Below, in pieces: positions 28,944-38,222 of a DNA stretch of 64,000 nucleotides (the first letter of the stretch is position 1; every line of letters begins with the position of its first letter). A program made the translations under genes and the position numbers. A model generated the notes under the pieces. The model was given only the letters and a program-made list of their open reading frames with translations, was not told the origin of the DNA and did not search any database. Location of the stretch: the NCBI RefSeq assembly GCF_014636175.1, contig NZ_BMDW01000017.1:1-64000 (forward strand). Reading direction: 5' to 3'. Source of the DNA: Sphingomonas psychrolutea (GTDB lineage Bacteria > Pseudomonadota > Alphaproteobacteria > Sphingomonadales > Sphingomonadaceae).

Positions 28944-30182
28944 CTATGCCAGTTCGATGGTGCTCACATCGTAATCGCTCGCGCGCAGTGCGGCGAGCAG
29001 GCGATCGAGATGCGCCTTGTCGCGGGTTTCGCACTCGACTTCGAGGCTGAGGCCCTTGGCGGGGAGATTTGTGAAAATCCGCTGGTGCGCGAGTTCGAGG
29101 ATGTTGACGCGCTGCTGTTCGAAGATCCGCGCGACGTTGAACAGCGCGCCCGGCTGATCCTGCAAGCGGACGCGCAACCGGGCGAGCCGGCCCGAGCGTG
29201 CCAAGTCACGCAGCAGCACATTGGCGAGCAAGCGCGTATCGATATTGCCGCCGCATAGCACGACGCCGACGGTCTTGCCGGCAAAGCGTTCGGGATGTTG
29301 CAGCAGCGCGGCGAGGCCCGCTGCCCCGGCCCCTTCAACCACGGTCTTTTCGATCTGCAGCAACAGGCTGACCGCTTGTTCCAGGCTGCGTTCGCTGACC
29401 AGGACGATGTCGTCGACCAATGCCGCGACCATCTTGGAGGTGATCGCGCCCGGCTCCTTGACCGCGATGCCCTCGGCAAGCGTATCGCCCGCGCAGGGCA
29501 TGTCGGTGCCCTTGATTCGGTTGTACATCGACGGAAAGAGCTCGGCCTCGACTCCGATCACTTCGATCGGATGATCCGATGCGGCGGCGACCACCGCCAT
29601 GCCCGAGATTAGCCCGCCCCCGCCGATCGGCGTTAGGAAAGTATCGATCGCCGGTACGTCAGCGAGCATCTCGATCGCGACGGTGCCTTGCCCGGCGATG
29701 ACGCGCGCGTCGTCGAACGGGTGGACGAAGGTGAGGCCACCGGTTGCCTCTAACTCTCGAGCGTGGGCATAGGCGGCGTCGAACGTGTCACCGTGCAGCA
29801 CGACGGTCGCGCCGTGGCCCTCGGTCTGCGTCACCTTCACGGTTGGGGTGTTGGTCGGCATCACGATCGTCGCGGGAATGCCCAGCCGGTTGGCGTGATA
29901 GGCGAGGCCCTGCGCATGGTTGCCGGCCGATGCGGCGATCACGCCGCTGGTCCCCGCCGGCAATTGTAGCAGCGTATTGAGCGCGCCACGTTCCTTATAG
30001 GCTGCGGTAAATTGCAGATTCTCGAACTTGAGATAGACCGTCGCGCCAGTCAGCTCGCTCAGCGTGCGGCTGATGAAGAACGGCGTGCGCACGATCTGCG
30101 CGGCGATCCGCGCGTGCGCCGCCTGCACGTCGGCAAGCGTGACGGGGAGGGTTTCGGGCGCGGGGCGGGGATGGGTAGCCAT
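28944..30182 (-). CDS. ilvA: Threonine ammonia-lyase (biosynthetic threonine dehydratase)
   Basis: 412 residues. PLP lysine is Lys63 in NLQFTAAYKERGA; the glycine-rich phosphate loop is TPIGGGGLISG; SAGNHAQGLAYHA is also present. The last 80 residues form a single ACT-like domain (LARLRVRLQDQPGALFNVARIFE). It deaminates threonine to 2-oxobutanoate, the entry to isoleucine synthesis. A single ACT domain and about 410 residues fit the TdcB/IlvA form common in alphaproteobacteria, where isoleucine inhibition may be weaker than in E. coli IlvA. The ATG at 30182 is preferred to a start at 30221. Confidence 0.93.
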   Translation of the reverse strand: MATHPRPAPETLPVTLADVQAAHARIAAQIVRTPFFISRTLSELTGATVYLKFENLQFTAAYKERGALNTLLQLPAGTSGVIAASAGNHAQGLAYHANRLGIPATIVMPTNTPTVKVTQTEGHGATVVLHGDTFDAAYAHARELEATGGLTFVHPFDDARVIAGQGTVAIEMLADVPAIDTFLTPIGGGGLISGMAVVAAASDHPIEVIGVEAELFPSMYNRIKGTDMPCAGDTLAEGIAVKEPGAITSKMVAALVDDIVLVSERSLEQAVSLLLQIEKTVVEGAGAAGLAALLQHPERFAGKTVGVVLCGGNIDTRLLANVLLRDLARSGRLARLRVRLQDQPGALFNVARIFEQQRVNILELAHQRIFTNLPAKGLSLEVECETRDKAHLDRLLAALRASDYDVSTIELA

Positions 30183-30238
30183 ATCGCGCCGCCTAGACCA
30201 TCTGGCGCGGCGGGGGAACATTGCTTATCGCGTGGGTC

Positions 30239-31900
30239 ATGCAAAGCTCACCTTTCGTCGCTCGCGCCGCCTGCCTGCTCGCCGCGCTCCTGCTCCCCAC
30301 CGCCGCCGTCGCCGATGCGCTGGTCGATAACGTCAACGGCATCGCGCTCGATCAGGACGGCAAGGTCGTCCGCTTCACCGGGCTGTTGATCTCGCCCGAG
30401 GGCAAGGTGGTCAAGCTGCTGGCCGAGAATGACAAACGCCCGGCAAAGCTCGACTGGCGCTCTGATCAGCACGGCAAGGTTCTGCTGCCCGGATTCATCG
30501 ATGCGCATGGCCATGTGATGGAATTGGGTTTCCGCGCGCTCGAACTCGATTTGTCGGGGACGAAGACGCTGGACGAGGCCAAGACCGCGATCGCCGCTTA
30601 TGCCACCGCCAATCCCGAGCGGAAATGGATCGTCGGTGGCGGGTGGAACCAGGAGGTTTGGGGGCTCGGCCGCTTCCCGACTGCGGCCGATCTCGATGCG
30701 GTGGTGGGTGATCGCCCGGTGTGGCTGGCGCGCGCCGACGGCCATGCCAGCTGGGGCAATAGCGCGGCGTTGAAGGCAGCGGGGGTCACCGCCAAATCCG
30801 TCTCGCCCGCCGGTGGGCGGATCGAGAAGAGCGGCGCGGAGCCGAGCGGCGTGTTCGTCGATGCCGCGCAAGCTTTGGTCGAGAAGGTCGTGCCGCAGCC
30901 GCTGCCCAAGGAACGCGATTATGCGTTTCAGAAAGCGCAGGAAATTCTGCTCGGCTATGGCATCACCGCCACTGCCGATATGGGCAGCAGCCTCGACGAT
31001 TGGCTCGCTTACCGCCGGGCGGGGGATGCCGGAGCCTTGCGCGTGCGGATCATGTCCTACGCCTTCGGGGTCGATACCGCGGTACGCGTCGGCGGGACCG
31101 GGCCGACGCCGTGGCTCTATGCTGACAAGCTCCGCATGGGGGGCGTGAAGCTCTATGCCGATGGTGCGCTCGGGTCGCGCGGGGCGTGGTTGAAGAAGCC
31201 GTATCGCGATGCGCCGGGCCAATCGGGCGCGGGCTTCATGTCGGACGATGTGATCCGCAACTTGATGAGCCGCGCTGCGCTCGACCATTTTCAGGTCGCG
31301 GTCCACGCAATCGGCGACCGCGCCAATGCCGAAGTACTCGACGCGATCGACGATATGGTCGGTACGTATAAGGGTGATCGGCGCTGGCGGATCGAACATG
31401 CGCAGATCGTCGATCCGGCCGATCTTCCGCGCTTCGGCAAGAATGGTATCATCGCCTCGATGCAGCCGACGCACCAGACCAGCGACCGGACGATGGCCGA
31501 GGCGCGCTTGGGGCCGGATCGGCTGGCGGGGGCCTATGCCTGGGCGTCGATGCTGAAGAACGGCGCGACACTCGCGTTCGGGTCGGACTATCCGGTCGAA
31601 AAGCCCGATCCGTTCGCGGGCTGGGCCGCGGCTTTCACGCGGCAGGGTGCCGATGGCGAGCCCTATGGCGGCTGGCGCCCCGAGGAACGTGTCTCGCGCG
31701 AGCAAGCGTGGTGGGCGTTCACTGGCGCGGCGGCCTATGCCGGCTTCGCCGAGGAGAAGTTCGGGCGGCTGGGCGTCGGGCAACGCGCCGATTTCGTGAT
31801 CGTCGATCGTGACCCGCTGCTGGCATCCCCCAGCGACCTGCGTGCGACTAAGGTCGAGCAGACCTGGGTCGGGGGCGAGAAGGTGTGGGTGCGAAAGTAG
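30239..31900 (+). CDS. Exported amidohydrolase, YtcJ/AepA-like
   Basis: 553 residues with a signal peptide (SSPFVARAACLLAALLLPTAAVADA). Amidohydrolase-superfamily signatures: LLPGFIDAHGHVMELG (metal-binding HxH), VAVHAIGDRANAEVLDAID, RRWRIEHAQIVDP and LAFGSDYPVEKPDPF. This branch acts on N-acylated or cyclic amide compounds, and specific substrates are rarely known. Divergent from ilvA with a 56-bp spacer. The ATG at 30239 is chosen so that the signal peptide starts cleanly; no strong ribosome-binding site is visible. Confidence 0.88.
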   Translation: MQSSPFVARAACLLAALLLPTAAVADALVDNVNGIALDQDGKVVRFTGLLISPEGKVVKLLAENDKRPAKLDWRSDQHGKVLLPGFIDAHGHVMELGFRALELDLSGTKTLDEAKTAIAAYATANPERKWIVGGGWNQEVWGLGRFPTAADLDAVVGDRPVWLARADGHASWGNSAALKAAGVTAKSVSPAGGRIEKSGAEPSGVFVDAAQALVEKVVPQPLPKERDYAFQKAQEILLGYGITATADMGSSLDDWLAYRRAGDAGALRVRIMSYAFGVDTAVRVGGTGPTPWLYADKLRMGGVKLYADGALGSRGAWLKKPYRDAPGQSGAGFMSDDVIRNLMSRAALDHFQVAVHAIGDRANAEVLDAIDDMVGTYKGDRRWRIEHAQIVDPADLPRFGKNGIIASMQPTHQTSDRTMAEARLGPDRLAGAYAWASMLKNGATLAFGSDYPVEKPDPFAGWAAAFTRQGADGEPYGGWRPEERVSREQAWWAFTGAAAYAGFAEEKFGRLGVGQRADFVIVDRDPLLASPSDLRATKVEQTWVGGEKVWVRK

Positions 31901-32292
31901 CGGCTTTCGATACGGCCCATTTTTCCGGCTAAAGTCGCAAAGGTGACACGATCGGGCCGTCTTTGCGCGCGGAAGTTTAGGCTAAGGTTAGGCGTAAAAC
32001 GGTTCGTTTCGCGCGGTCCTTCGGGGCCGAGCGGCGATTTGATGGCGCAGCGAGGTCAAAGAGCGACGGGCCGGGAGCCCGGATCATGAGTATGGCAGAG
32101 CGGGGGCGTGTAGGACATGGCCTGAAGCCTACCGATCCAAAGGAAGTGGAGTGTAAACAGAGTGCGGTCGCCTCGCAAACGTCGGGATCACCGCGGTGGT
32201 GATACAAGCGACTGACGCGCCGCAGGAACGTCGACAGTTGGTTGCAAGCCGTCATTCAGACAGAGGTAACAACTCTTGGCTAATTTGCCCGA
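31901..32292. other. Unexplained intergenic stretch
   Basis: About 390 bases between the amidohydrolase and a small secreted protein. A 92-codon frame on the minus strand (31977-32255) has no recognisable domain, no ribosome-binding site worth noting and an odd composition. A CGGGCCGGGAGCCCGG hairpin lies near 32070-32086. It could be the remnant of a mobile or repeated element. Nothing firm is called. Confidence 0.4.
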
Positions 32293-32679
32293 ATGAGAAA
32301 GTCGCTCATAGCATTTGGCTTTGCCTACCTGTGGGCCTCTCAGGGAGCCGTAGCGCAAAATGTGCCGGGGAAAAGCTGCTACTATCCGGCGTCGAAGGGG
32401 TATTGGGCACCCAAACTCGCCGTACAGCGAAAGAGAACAAAAGAATGCCTGATCCGCATCTCTTATGAGATCGCAGCGAGGGGCTCGCCGTACGTCGACG
32501 CTGGGCTATCTGCGGCGGATTATTGCCAGCAGGCGTATACATACGAAGAGGAAAAGGTCGCCGCGAAAGAGGGGCGTCCCCTCAACCTGGATGTTGCGAG
32601 GACTCGGGCAGCGGCTTTCGCACGTCCCTGGATACAGCAGGCCCTCAAACTGAAATGCCTGCCGCCGAGCGCGAGATGA
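32293..32679 (+). CDS. Hypothetical secreted protein
   Basis: 128 residues with a signal peptide (MRKSLIAFGFAYLWASQGAVAQ). The mature part is basic, has four cysteines spread over its length and matches no family I recognise. Base composition is less GC-rich than the neighbours, which suggests acquired DNA. It follows the unexplained 390-bp stretch and is convergent with ctrA. Confidence 0.6.
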   Translation: MRKSLIAFGFAYLWASQGAVAQNVPGKSCYYPASKGYWAPKLAVQRKRTKECLIRISYEIAARGSPYVDAGLSAADYCQQAYTYEEEKVAAKEGRPLNLDVARTRAAAFARPWIQQALKLKCLPPSAR

Positions 32680-32721
32680 ATGACCGCAAGTGGGCGCTTC
32701 CAGCCACCCCACCCCCCAGAC

Positions 32722-32756
32722 AAAAAAGGCCGCGGCACCCCCCGATGCCGCGGCCT
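32722..32756 (-). terminator. Rho-independent terminator of ctrA
   Basis: Read on the minus strand, a perfect 11-bp GC-rich stem (AGGCCGCGGCA with its complement, 32727-32737 and 32746-32756) is followed by a run of six T. It lies about 37 bp after the ctrA stop. Confidence 0.9.
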
Positions 32757-32792
32757 GCTCCCGGGTACTGGGGAGCGGTACGTCTTTGAAAA

Positions 32793-33497
32793 TCAGGCGA
32801 CGGCGGCGGGGACCATCACGTCTTCGGGTTCGCGCAGGACGTAACCGCGGCCCCAGACGGTTTCGATGTAGTTTTCGCCTTCGCACGCCATCGACAGCTT
32901 CTTGCGAAGTTTGCAAATGAACACGTCGATGATCTTGAGTTCGGGTTCGTCCATGCCGCCGTACAGGTGGTTGAGGAACATTTCCTTGGTCAGCGTCGTG
33001 CCCTTGCGCAGCGAGAGCAGCTCGAGCATCGCATATTCCTTGCCGGTCAGATGGACGCGCGCGCCATCGACTTCGACCGTCTTCGCATCGAGATTGACCG
33101 CAAGCTTGCCGGTGCGGATGACCGACTGGCTGTGGCCCTTCGAGCGGCGCACCACGGCGTGGATGCGGGCGGTGAGTTCTTCGCGGTGGAAGGGCTTGGT
33201 GACGTAATCGTCGGCGCCGAAGCCGAACGAGCGAACCTTGCTGTCCATCTCGTTAATGCCCGACAGGATCAGCACCGGAGTCTGGACGCGGGCGACACGG
33301 AGCCGCTTGAGCACATCGTACCCGTGCATATCGGGCAAATTGAGATCGAGCAGGATGATGTCGTAATCATACAGCTTGCCCAGATCGAGGCCTTCTTCGC
33401 CGAGATCGGTCTTATAGACATTGAAACCTTCGGTGGTCAGCATGAGCTCGATCGCCTTGGCGGTCGTCGGCTCGTCCTCGATCAGCAATACGCGCAT
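32793..33497 (-). CDS. ctrA: Cell-cycle response regulator CtrA
   Basis: 234 residues. Receiver domain residues 1-120 with acidic pocket EDE at 7-9, phospho-acceptor Asp51 ([14 protein letters not shown]) and Lys in VTKPF. The C-terminal OmpR-type winged helix carries [19 protein letters not shown] and [11 protein letters not shown], which are diagnostic of CtrA. It controls cell-cycle, motility and replication genes in alphaproteobacteria. The ATG at 33497 starts the canonical MRVLLIEDE sequence; a GTG-type extension to 33512 is less likely. The typical degradation-signal-like C-terminus (VPAAVA) is present. Confidence 0.97.
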   Translation of the reverse strand: MRVLLIEDEPTTAKAIELMLTTEGFNVYKTDLGEEGLDLGKLYDYDIILLDLNLPDMHGYDVLKRLRVARVQTPVLILSGINEMDSKVRSFGFGADDYVTKPFHREELTARIHAVVRRSKGHSQSVIRTGKLAVNLDAKTVEVDGARVHLTGKEYAMLELLSLRKGTTLTKEMFLNHLYGGMDEPELKIIDVFICKLRKKLSMACEGENYIETVWGRGYVLREPEDVMVPAAVA

Positions 33498-33595
33498 CTG
33501 GGCGTTCCCCACTCTTTCATCAGGCGTTCGGCACCCCCGGCGGCCCGACTTGCCTGAACCAAACCATTAACCTCTTCAGTGATGAACGCAAAAGG

Positions 33596-33610
33596 TTAAT
33601 TTCAAATTAA
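33596..33610. promoter_or_regulatory. CtrA-binding site in the ctrA promoter
   Basis: TTAA-N7-TTAA is present exactly (TTAATTTCAAATTAA), about 100 bp upstream of the ctrA start. This is the consensus for phosphorylated CtrA, so autoregulation is likely. A second half-site (CATTAAC) lies at about 33565. Confidence 0.8.
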
Positions 33611-33644
33611 TCGGCCTGAATCCACGAGTCGCAAGGGATTATAC

Positions 33645-34550
33645 TTAGCGCTGCAGCGCGCAGAGCGATTTCAGATGCTCGCTGAGATAGGCAATCAACA
33701 CCTCGACCCGCGCCGGACGGAGCGTTCCGGGCGAGGTCATCAGATGCAGCGCGCCGCCATGCGGAATCCACTCCGACAGGATCGGCACCAGCCGCCCCGC
33801 CGCAACATCGTCGCCGACGATGAAATCGGGTAGCATCGCGATGCCGAGGCCACGGCGCAGCGCCGGCAGCATCGCCTCGCCGCTATTGGTCGCAAGCGGG
33901 CCACGCAGCCGCACCGAGACTTCGGTCCCATCCGGCCCAACAAAGCGCCATGGCGTCGTGACGTTGGTATAGGCAAAGCAGCGATGCTCGCCGAGTTGGC
34001 CGGGATGCGTCGGGGTGCCGGCCTGCGCGAGATATTCCGGCGCGGCGACCAGATACATCCGCATATCGGCGAGTTTGCGCGCGCGCAGCGAGGAATCGGG
34101 CAAAGCGGCGATCCTCAGCGCGATGTCGAAGCCTTCGGCGACGATGTCGACGCGTGCATCGGACAGATGCAGGTCGATCTCGATGCCCGGATGCGCGACG
34201 AGGAAATCGGCAATGACGGGGGCGATCGCGATCAGGCCGAGCGACATTGGCGCGGCGACGCGGACCAGGCCGGTCGGCGCGGTCGCGGCGTCGAGCGCGG
34301 CTTCTTCGGCCGCAGTGGCCTCGGCCAGAATGCGCGCGGCATGTTCCGCAAGGGCCTTGCCATTTTCGGTGAGGCTGAGGCGGCGCGATGTGCGGTGGAA
34401 CAGCGACTGGCCGAGATGCGTCTCGAGCCGGGTGATCGCCTTCGAAACGGTCGCCTTGGACACGCCGATCGCGTCGGCTGCGCCGCTGAACGAGCGGTGT
34501 TCGACGACACAGGCGAAAATCGCCCAGGCTTCGAGATCGGGCAGGCGCAT
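33645..34550 (-). CDS. LysR family transcriptional regulator
   Basis: 301 residues. N-terminal helix-turn-helix (SFSGAADAIGVSKATVSKAITRLETHLGQSLFHRTSRRLSLT, about residues 18-60) followed by the substrate-binding effector domain. Divergent from pirin and wrbA, the usual layout for a LysR regulator and its targets; in relatives such regulators respond to electrophiles or quinones. The frame continues upstream to 34604, but that extension is translated repeat DNA, so the ATG at 34550 is used. Confidence 0.92.
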   Translation of the reverse strand: MRLPDLEAWAIFACVVEHRSFSGAADAIGVSKATVSKAITRLETHLGQSLFHRTSRRLSLTENGKALAEHAARILAEATAAEEAALDAATAPTGLVRVAAPMSLGLIAIAPVIADFLVAHPGIEIDLHLSDARVDIVAEGFDIALRIAALPDSSLRARKLADMRMYLVAAPEYLAQAGTPTHPGQLGEHRCFAYTNVTTPWRFVGPDGTEVSVRLRGPLATNSGEAMLPALRRGLGIAMLPDFIVGDDVAAGRLVPILSEWIPHGGALHLMTSPGTLRPARVEVLIAYLSEHLKSLCALQR

Positions 34551-34563
34551 GGGACCAACTTTC

Positions 34564-34656
34564 TCCCCTCCCGCTTGTGGGAGGGGTTGGGGGAGGGGAG
34601 TCACTGCGAGCGTTGAATATTGCCCACCCCCAGCCCCTCCCGCAAGCGGGAGGGGA
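34564..34656. repeat. Paired inverted-repeat element (family A) in the LysR-pirin divergent region
   Basis: Two facing CTCCCGCTTGTGGGAG / CTCCCGCAAGCGGGAG units about 40 bp apart. It occupies most of the space between the divergent starts, so the LysR operator must lie within it or in the AT-richer 34657-34735 stretch before the pirin gene. Confidence 0.75.
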
Positions 34657-34742
34657 GATTATATGAAACAATCCGTTTCCAGTGTTTCCATTTACCGCAT
34701 GATCGAAATCCCTATCTTAGCGGCAACATGAGGAGACACCCA

Positions 34743-35441
34743 ATGATCGAGAAGAGATCGTTCGAAAGCCTGGGCCATGCCGATCACGGCTGGCTGAACG
34801 CCCGCCACCATTTTTCGTTCGCCGATTATTACGAACCCGCCCGGATGGGCTGGGGCGCGATCCGCGTGTGGAACGATGACGAGATCGCCGCGAACAGCGG
34901 CTTCCCGCCGCATCCGCACCGCGACATGGAGATCATCACTTATGTCCGCTCTGGTGCGATCACGCATAAAGATTCGCTCGGCAATCAGGGCCGCACCGGC
35001 GCTGGCGATGTGCAGGTGATGAGTGCCGGCACCGGCGTGCGCCATGCCGAATATAATCTGGAAGCCGAACAGACCCGGATCTTCCAGATCTGGATCGAAC
35101 CGACGCGTACCGGCGGTGCGCCCTCCTGGGGCGCCAAGCCGTTCCCGAAGGATGATCGGTCGGGCAAGTTCGTGACGCTCGCCAGTGGGTTTGCCGAGGA
35201 TAGCGATGCACTGCCGATCCGCGCCGATGCGCGCGTGCTGGCGGCGATGGTGCGGGCGGGCGAGACGATCACGCACGAGGTTGCGGCTGGCCGCCATGCC
35301 TATCTCGTCCCCGCGACCGGGCGGATCGAGATTGCCGGCCAAACGTTCGAAGCGCGCGACGGCGCGGCGATCGATGGCGGCCAGACCGTCACGATCACCG
35401 CGCTCGAAGATGCCGAGCTGGTGCTGGTTGATTCTGAGTAA
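34743..35441 (+). CDS. Pirin family protein (YhhW-like bicupin)
   Basis: 232 residues. The metal ligands align with those of E. coli YhhW: His57 and His59 (PPHPHRDME), His101 and Glu103 (GVRHAEYN). Relatives have quercetin 2,3-dioxygenase activity in vitro, though the physiological substrate is unclear. The ATG at 34743 has GAGGAGA at the right distance; the longer frame starts in the repeat. Followed by wrbA on the same strand, which suggests a quinone/flavonoid stress operon under the divergent LysR protein. Confidence 0.92.
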   Translation: MIEKRSFESLGHADHGWLNARHHFSFADYYEPARMGWGAIRVWNDDEIAANSGFPPHPHRDMEIITYVRSGAITHKDSLGNQGRTGAGDVQVMSAGTGVRHAEYNLEAEQTRIFQIWIEPTRTGGAPSWGAKPFPKDDRSGKFVTLASGFAEDSDALPIRADARVLAAMVRAGETITHEVAAGRHAYLVPATGRIEIAGQTFEARDGAAIDGGQTVTITALEDAELVLVDSE

Positions 35442-35451
35442 CCGGTAAAAT

Positions 35452-35550
35452 CCCCCTCCCGCTTGCGGGAGGGGTCAGGGGAGAGCGTGTCCGCACGCAG
35501 TGCCTCCCCGAACATTCCCTCCCCCAACCCCTCCCGCAGGCGGGAGGGGA
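35452..35550. repeat. Paired inverted-repeat element (family A) between pirin and wrbA
   Basis: Facing CCCTCCCGCTTGCGGGAG and CTCCCGCAGGCGGGAG units. It fills almost the whole spacer; the wrbA ribosome-binding site (AGAAGGA) follows directly. Confidence 0.75.
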
Positions 35551-35571
35551 GCAAACAGAAGGACTGATCCC

Positions 35572-36174
35572 ATGACCAAAGTTCTCGTGCTCTATTACTC
35601 CTCTTACGGCCATATCGAACAAATGGCCGACGCCGTCGCCGAGGGCGCGCGCTCCGCCGGTGCCGAAGTCGAGATCCGCCGTGTCGCCGAGACCGCGCCG
35701 CAAGCGGTGATCGAAGCTGCGCATTTCAAGACAGATACCGCCCACCCGCTGATCGAAAGCCCCGATGCGCTGGCCAATTATGACGCGATCATCGTCGGCG
35801 CGCCGACGCGCTTCGGCCGGATGCCGAGCCAGATGGCGTCGTTTTGGGATACCACCGGCGGCCTGTGGTTCACCGGAAAGCTGATCGGCAAGGTTGGCGG
35901 TGCGTTCACCTCGACCGCGAGCCAGCATGGCGGGCAAGAGACGACCTTGTTCTCGATCATCACCAATCTGCTCCACCACGGCATGACCATCGTCGGCCTC
36001 GATTATGGCTTTCAGGATCAGATGGGGGTCGACAAGATCCGTGGCGGATCGCCTTATGGTGCGACGACGATTGCAGGTGGCGATGGCAGCCGCCAGCCGG
36101 GCGAAGAGGAACTCGCCGGCGCGCGCTATCAGGGCAAGCGCATTGCCGAGACGGCCGCCAAGCTCAGTGCCTGA
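35572..36174 (+). CDS. wrbA: NAD(P)H:quinone oxidoreductase, type IV
   Basis: 200 residues, standard WrbA length. Flavodoxin-like fold: FMN-phosphate loop [14 protein letters not shown] at the N-terminus, [16 protein letters not shown] in the middle and [19 protein letters not shown] near the end. A tetrameric flavoprotein that reduces quinones by two electrons and limits redox cycling. The ATG at 35572 is chosen; earlier in-frame starts fall in repeat DNA. It overlaps the convergent carboxypeptidase gene by 11 bp. Confidence 0.95.
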   Translation: MTKVLVLYYSSYGHIEQMADAVAEGARSAGAEVEIRRVAETAPQAVIEAAHFKTDTAHPLIESPDALANYDAIIVGAPTRFGRMPSQMASFWDTTGGLWFTGKLIGKVGGAFTSTASQHGGQETTLFSIITNLLHHGMTIVGLDYGFQDQMGVDKIRGGSPYGATTIAGGDGSRQPGEEELAGARYQGKRIAETAAKLSA

Positions 36175-37015
36175 CCTCGGGCACCCGCGGTGCTACCGGG
36201 CCAAGGATCGGCGGCGGTAGCACCGTCGGGGGGCGGAGCGGAGGCGGAAGAACGGTCGGCACGACGGCGGGCGGCGACAGCCACGCGTCGGACACGTCGG
36301 CGACCTTCGGGCTGCCGGGGTAGCTTGAGCGCGCGCGCGAAAAGGTCAGGCGTGCGCGCGCCGCGCCCAGCGCGTTCACGTTTGCGCCAACCCAGCGCCA
36401 ATGCCACGGCTCCCACGTCACGCCCTGCGCATTGCCGGCGGGAAAGGACAGTTCGAACCCGTAATCCGGCGCGTGTGTCAGGAGCCAGCGTCCAGCCGGG
36501 GTTGCGGCCATGCAAGCGTCGACATCGGGACATCCAGGCGCAGGTCGCACGCCAAAGTCGATAGAATATCCCGTTGCATGCTCGCTATAGCCCGGCGGCC
36601 CGACAAAGCGCGCGCGAGAAACCGGGTCTGGACAAATGCCGGGAGTATAATTGCGGCAGAAAACCGCGCGCTGATGCGCGATCTTGCGGAAACACGACAC
36701 GCCGTGGAGCGCTTTACCGACCCCCGGCGTCGCGGCGGCGGCAGCGAGCATCCGCGTGAGATCGGGCGCGGCGTCGCGGTGGACGAGGCACGGCAGGCCG
36801 ATCGAAAAGCCGGGCGGTGCTGCGAGCAGGTCGGTCCGCGCCGCCTCGGCATAAGGCAAATGGCCGAACATGCGCCCGTCTTGCATCGGCGGCGGCAAAT
36901 CGCTCTGCGCAGCGTCCGCGGTGATCGGCGACACGGCAAATAGCAGGGCAACCCAGCCCGATGCGACCTGAATCGCCCATTTCCGTCGCGCCGCCACAGG
37001 TAACGGCTCTGGCAT
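36164..37015 (-). CDS. D-alanyl-D-alanine carboxypeptidase-like protein (M15, VanY type)
   Basis: About 283 residues. A hydrophobic signal segment ([18 protein letters not shown]) precedes an M15B-type zinc peptidase core: [14 protein letters not shown] supplies His and Asp ligands and [10 protein letters not shown] the catalytic Glu and final His. It probably trims peptidoglycan stem peptides in the periplasm. A proline-rich, low-complexity tail ([15 protein letters not shown]) ends the protein. The ATG at 37015 leaves 29 bp to the divergent pseudouridine synthase; an upstream start at 37054 would overlap it. Confidence 0.82.
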   Translation of the reverse strand: MPEPLPVAARRKWAIQVASGWVALLFAVSPITADAAQSDLPPPMQDGRMFGHLPYAEAARTDLLAAPPGFSIGLPCLVHRDAAPDLTRMLAAAAATPGVGKALHGVSCFRKIAHQRAVFCRNYTPGICPDPVSRARFVGPPGYSEHATGYSIDFGVRPAPGCPDVDACMAATPAGRWLLTHAPDYGFELSFPAGNAQGVTWEPWHWRWVGANVNALGAARARLTFSRARSSYPGSPKVADVSDAWLSPPAVVPTVLPPPLRPPTVLPPPILGPVAPRVPEVRH

Positions 37016-37044
37016 GTCGGCGCTGGCGGTGGCAAGGGTCGTCG

Positions 37045-37695
37045 ATGCTGGCAAATCATGTTCTTTTTCTCGACGGCGAAGCGCTCGTTATCGACAAGCC
37101 CGCCGGGCTCCCGGTCGACCGTCCGCGCGATGGCTCGATCTCCCTTGAAAACCATCTCGATGGGCTGACTTTCGGGTTCAAACGCTGGCCGGTGCCGGTG
37201 CACCGGCTCGACCGCGATACGTCGGGGTGCCTGCTGCTGTCGCGCAACCCGAAGGCGCATGCCAAGCTGCACCAGGCCTTCGAGCAGGGGCTGGTGCGCA
37301 AACGCTATCTCGCCGTGCTCGAGGGCGTGGTCGAGGGCGAGAGCGGACTGATCGATCTCGCGCTGGCGAAGGTCAGCACGGAGGAGACCGGCTGGCGGAT
37401 GGTCGGCGATCCGAAAGGAAAACCGTCGCGCACCGCCTGGCGCGTGATCGAAGTAAAAGACGGCCGTAGCTTCGTCGAGTTCATCCCGGAGACGGGGCGC
37501 ACGCACCAGATTCGCGTCCATGCCGCCGAAGCGCTCGGCGCGCCGGTGGTGGGCGATCCGGTTTACGGGAGCGGGGGCAAGGAATCGCTGCTCCACGCCG
37601 CCGAATTGACGATCCCGCGCGAGGGCAAGGAGCCGATCGTGGCAAAAGCGCCGCTGCCCGCGCGCTTCGCGGCGGCGGGGTTTGGGGAGGGGTGA
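37045..37695 (+). CDS. RluA-family pseudouridine synthase
   Basis: 216 residues. Catalytic Asp56 in PVHRLDRDTSGCLLL; LVIDKPAGLPV at the N-terminus and GRTHQIRVHAAEALGAPVVGDPVYG near the C-terminus are family signatures. No S4 domain is seen, which suggests RluA/RluC-like tRNA or rRNA specificity of unknown position. The frame is open from 36961, but the region upstream of 37045 is antisense to the carboxypeptidase gene. Confidence 0.9.
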   Translation: MLANHVLFLDGEALVIDKPAGLPVDRPRDGSISLENHLDGLTFGFKRWPVPVHRLDRDTSGCLLLSRNPKAHAKLHQAFEQGLVRKRYLAVLEGVVEGESGLIDLALAKVSTEETGWRMVGDPKGKPSRTAWRVIEVKDGRSFVEFIPETGRTHQIRVHAAEALGAPVVGDPVYGSGGKESLLHAAELTIPREGKEPIVAKAPLPARFAAAGFGEG

Positions 37696-37699
37696 GGCA

Positions 37700-37730
37700 C
37701 TTCTCCCCTCCCTGAAAGGGAGGGGAGAAG
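37700..37730. terminator. Bidirectional hairpin between convergent genes
   Basis: A perfect 14-bp inverted repeat (CTTCTCCCCTCCCT and complement) with a GAA loop lies between the pseudouridine synthase and arfB stops. It could serve both genes. It looks like a reduced single unit of the family A repeat. Confidence 0.6.
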
Positions 37731-37736
37731 GCAAGG

Positions 37737-38159
37737 CTAATCCGTCACCCGCCCCCTGAGCGATTTCACCACCGATCGCTTGGTCTTCCCATCCACCCGC
37801 TTTGCTTTCGCGGCCTTGCTCGGCTTGGTCGGGCGGCGGCGTTTGGGGACGATTGTCGCTTCGCGGATCAGGTCGACCAGCCGTTCGCGCACCTCCTGCC
37901 GGTTGAGCAATTGCGAGCGCGCGCCTTCGCTGCGCAGCACCAACACGCCGTCGCGCGTCAGGCGTGACCCGGCCAGCACCGCGAGCCGGTTCTTCACCGC
38001 CAGCGGCAAGGACGGCGAATTGCCGACGTCGAAACGCAGCATCACTGCGCTGTCGGTGGTGTTGACATGCTGCCCGCCGGGGCCGCCGGCGCGCGTGAAG
38101 CTCTCCGACAGCTCGTCGCTGTCGATGCTGATCGTGCGGGTGATGGGGATCGCGGCCAT
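37737..38159 (-). CDS. arfB: Alternative ribosome-rescue factor ArfB (peptidyl-tRNA hydrolase)
   Basis: 140 residues. The GGQ motif (Gly28-Gln30 in RAGGPGGQHVNTTDSAV) is followed by the basic C-terminal tail (KRRRPTKPSKAAKAKRVDGKT) that enters the empty mRNA channel. It frees ribosomes stalled on non-stop mRNA. The small size, lack of release-factor codon-recognition domains and basic tail separate it from RF1/RF2. The open frame upstream of 38159 is antisense to the next gene. Confidence 0.95.
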   Translation of the reverse strand: MAAIPITRTISIDSDELSESFTRAGGPGGQHVNTTDSAVMLRFDVGNSPSLPLAVKNRLAVLAGSRLTRDGVLVLRSEGARSQLLNRQEVRERLVDLIREATIVPKRRRPTKPSKAAKAKRVDGKTKRSVVKSLRGRVTD

Positions 38160-38222
38160 CGCCCGCCCATAAATCAAGCCAGCGGCTTTCGCGAGGGGGC
38201 GGGAGCGGATACATCGACCGCC

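Noticed and set aside
34551..34604. N-terminal extension of the LysR regulator
   Set aside because: Translated from the family A repeat ([12 protein letters not shown]), a common misannotation in genomes with these repeats.
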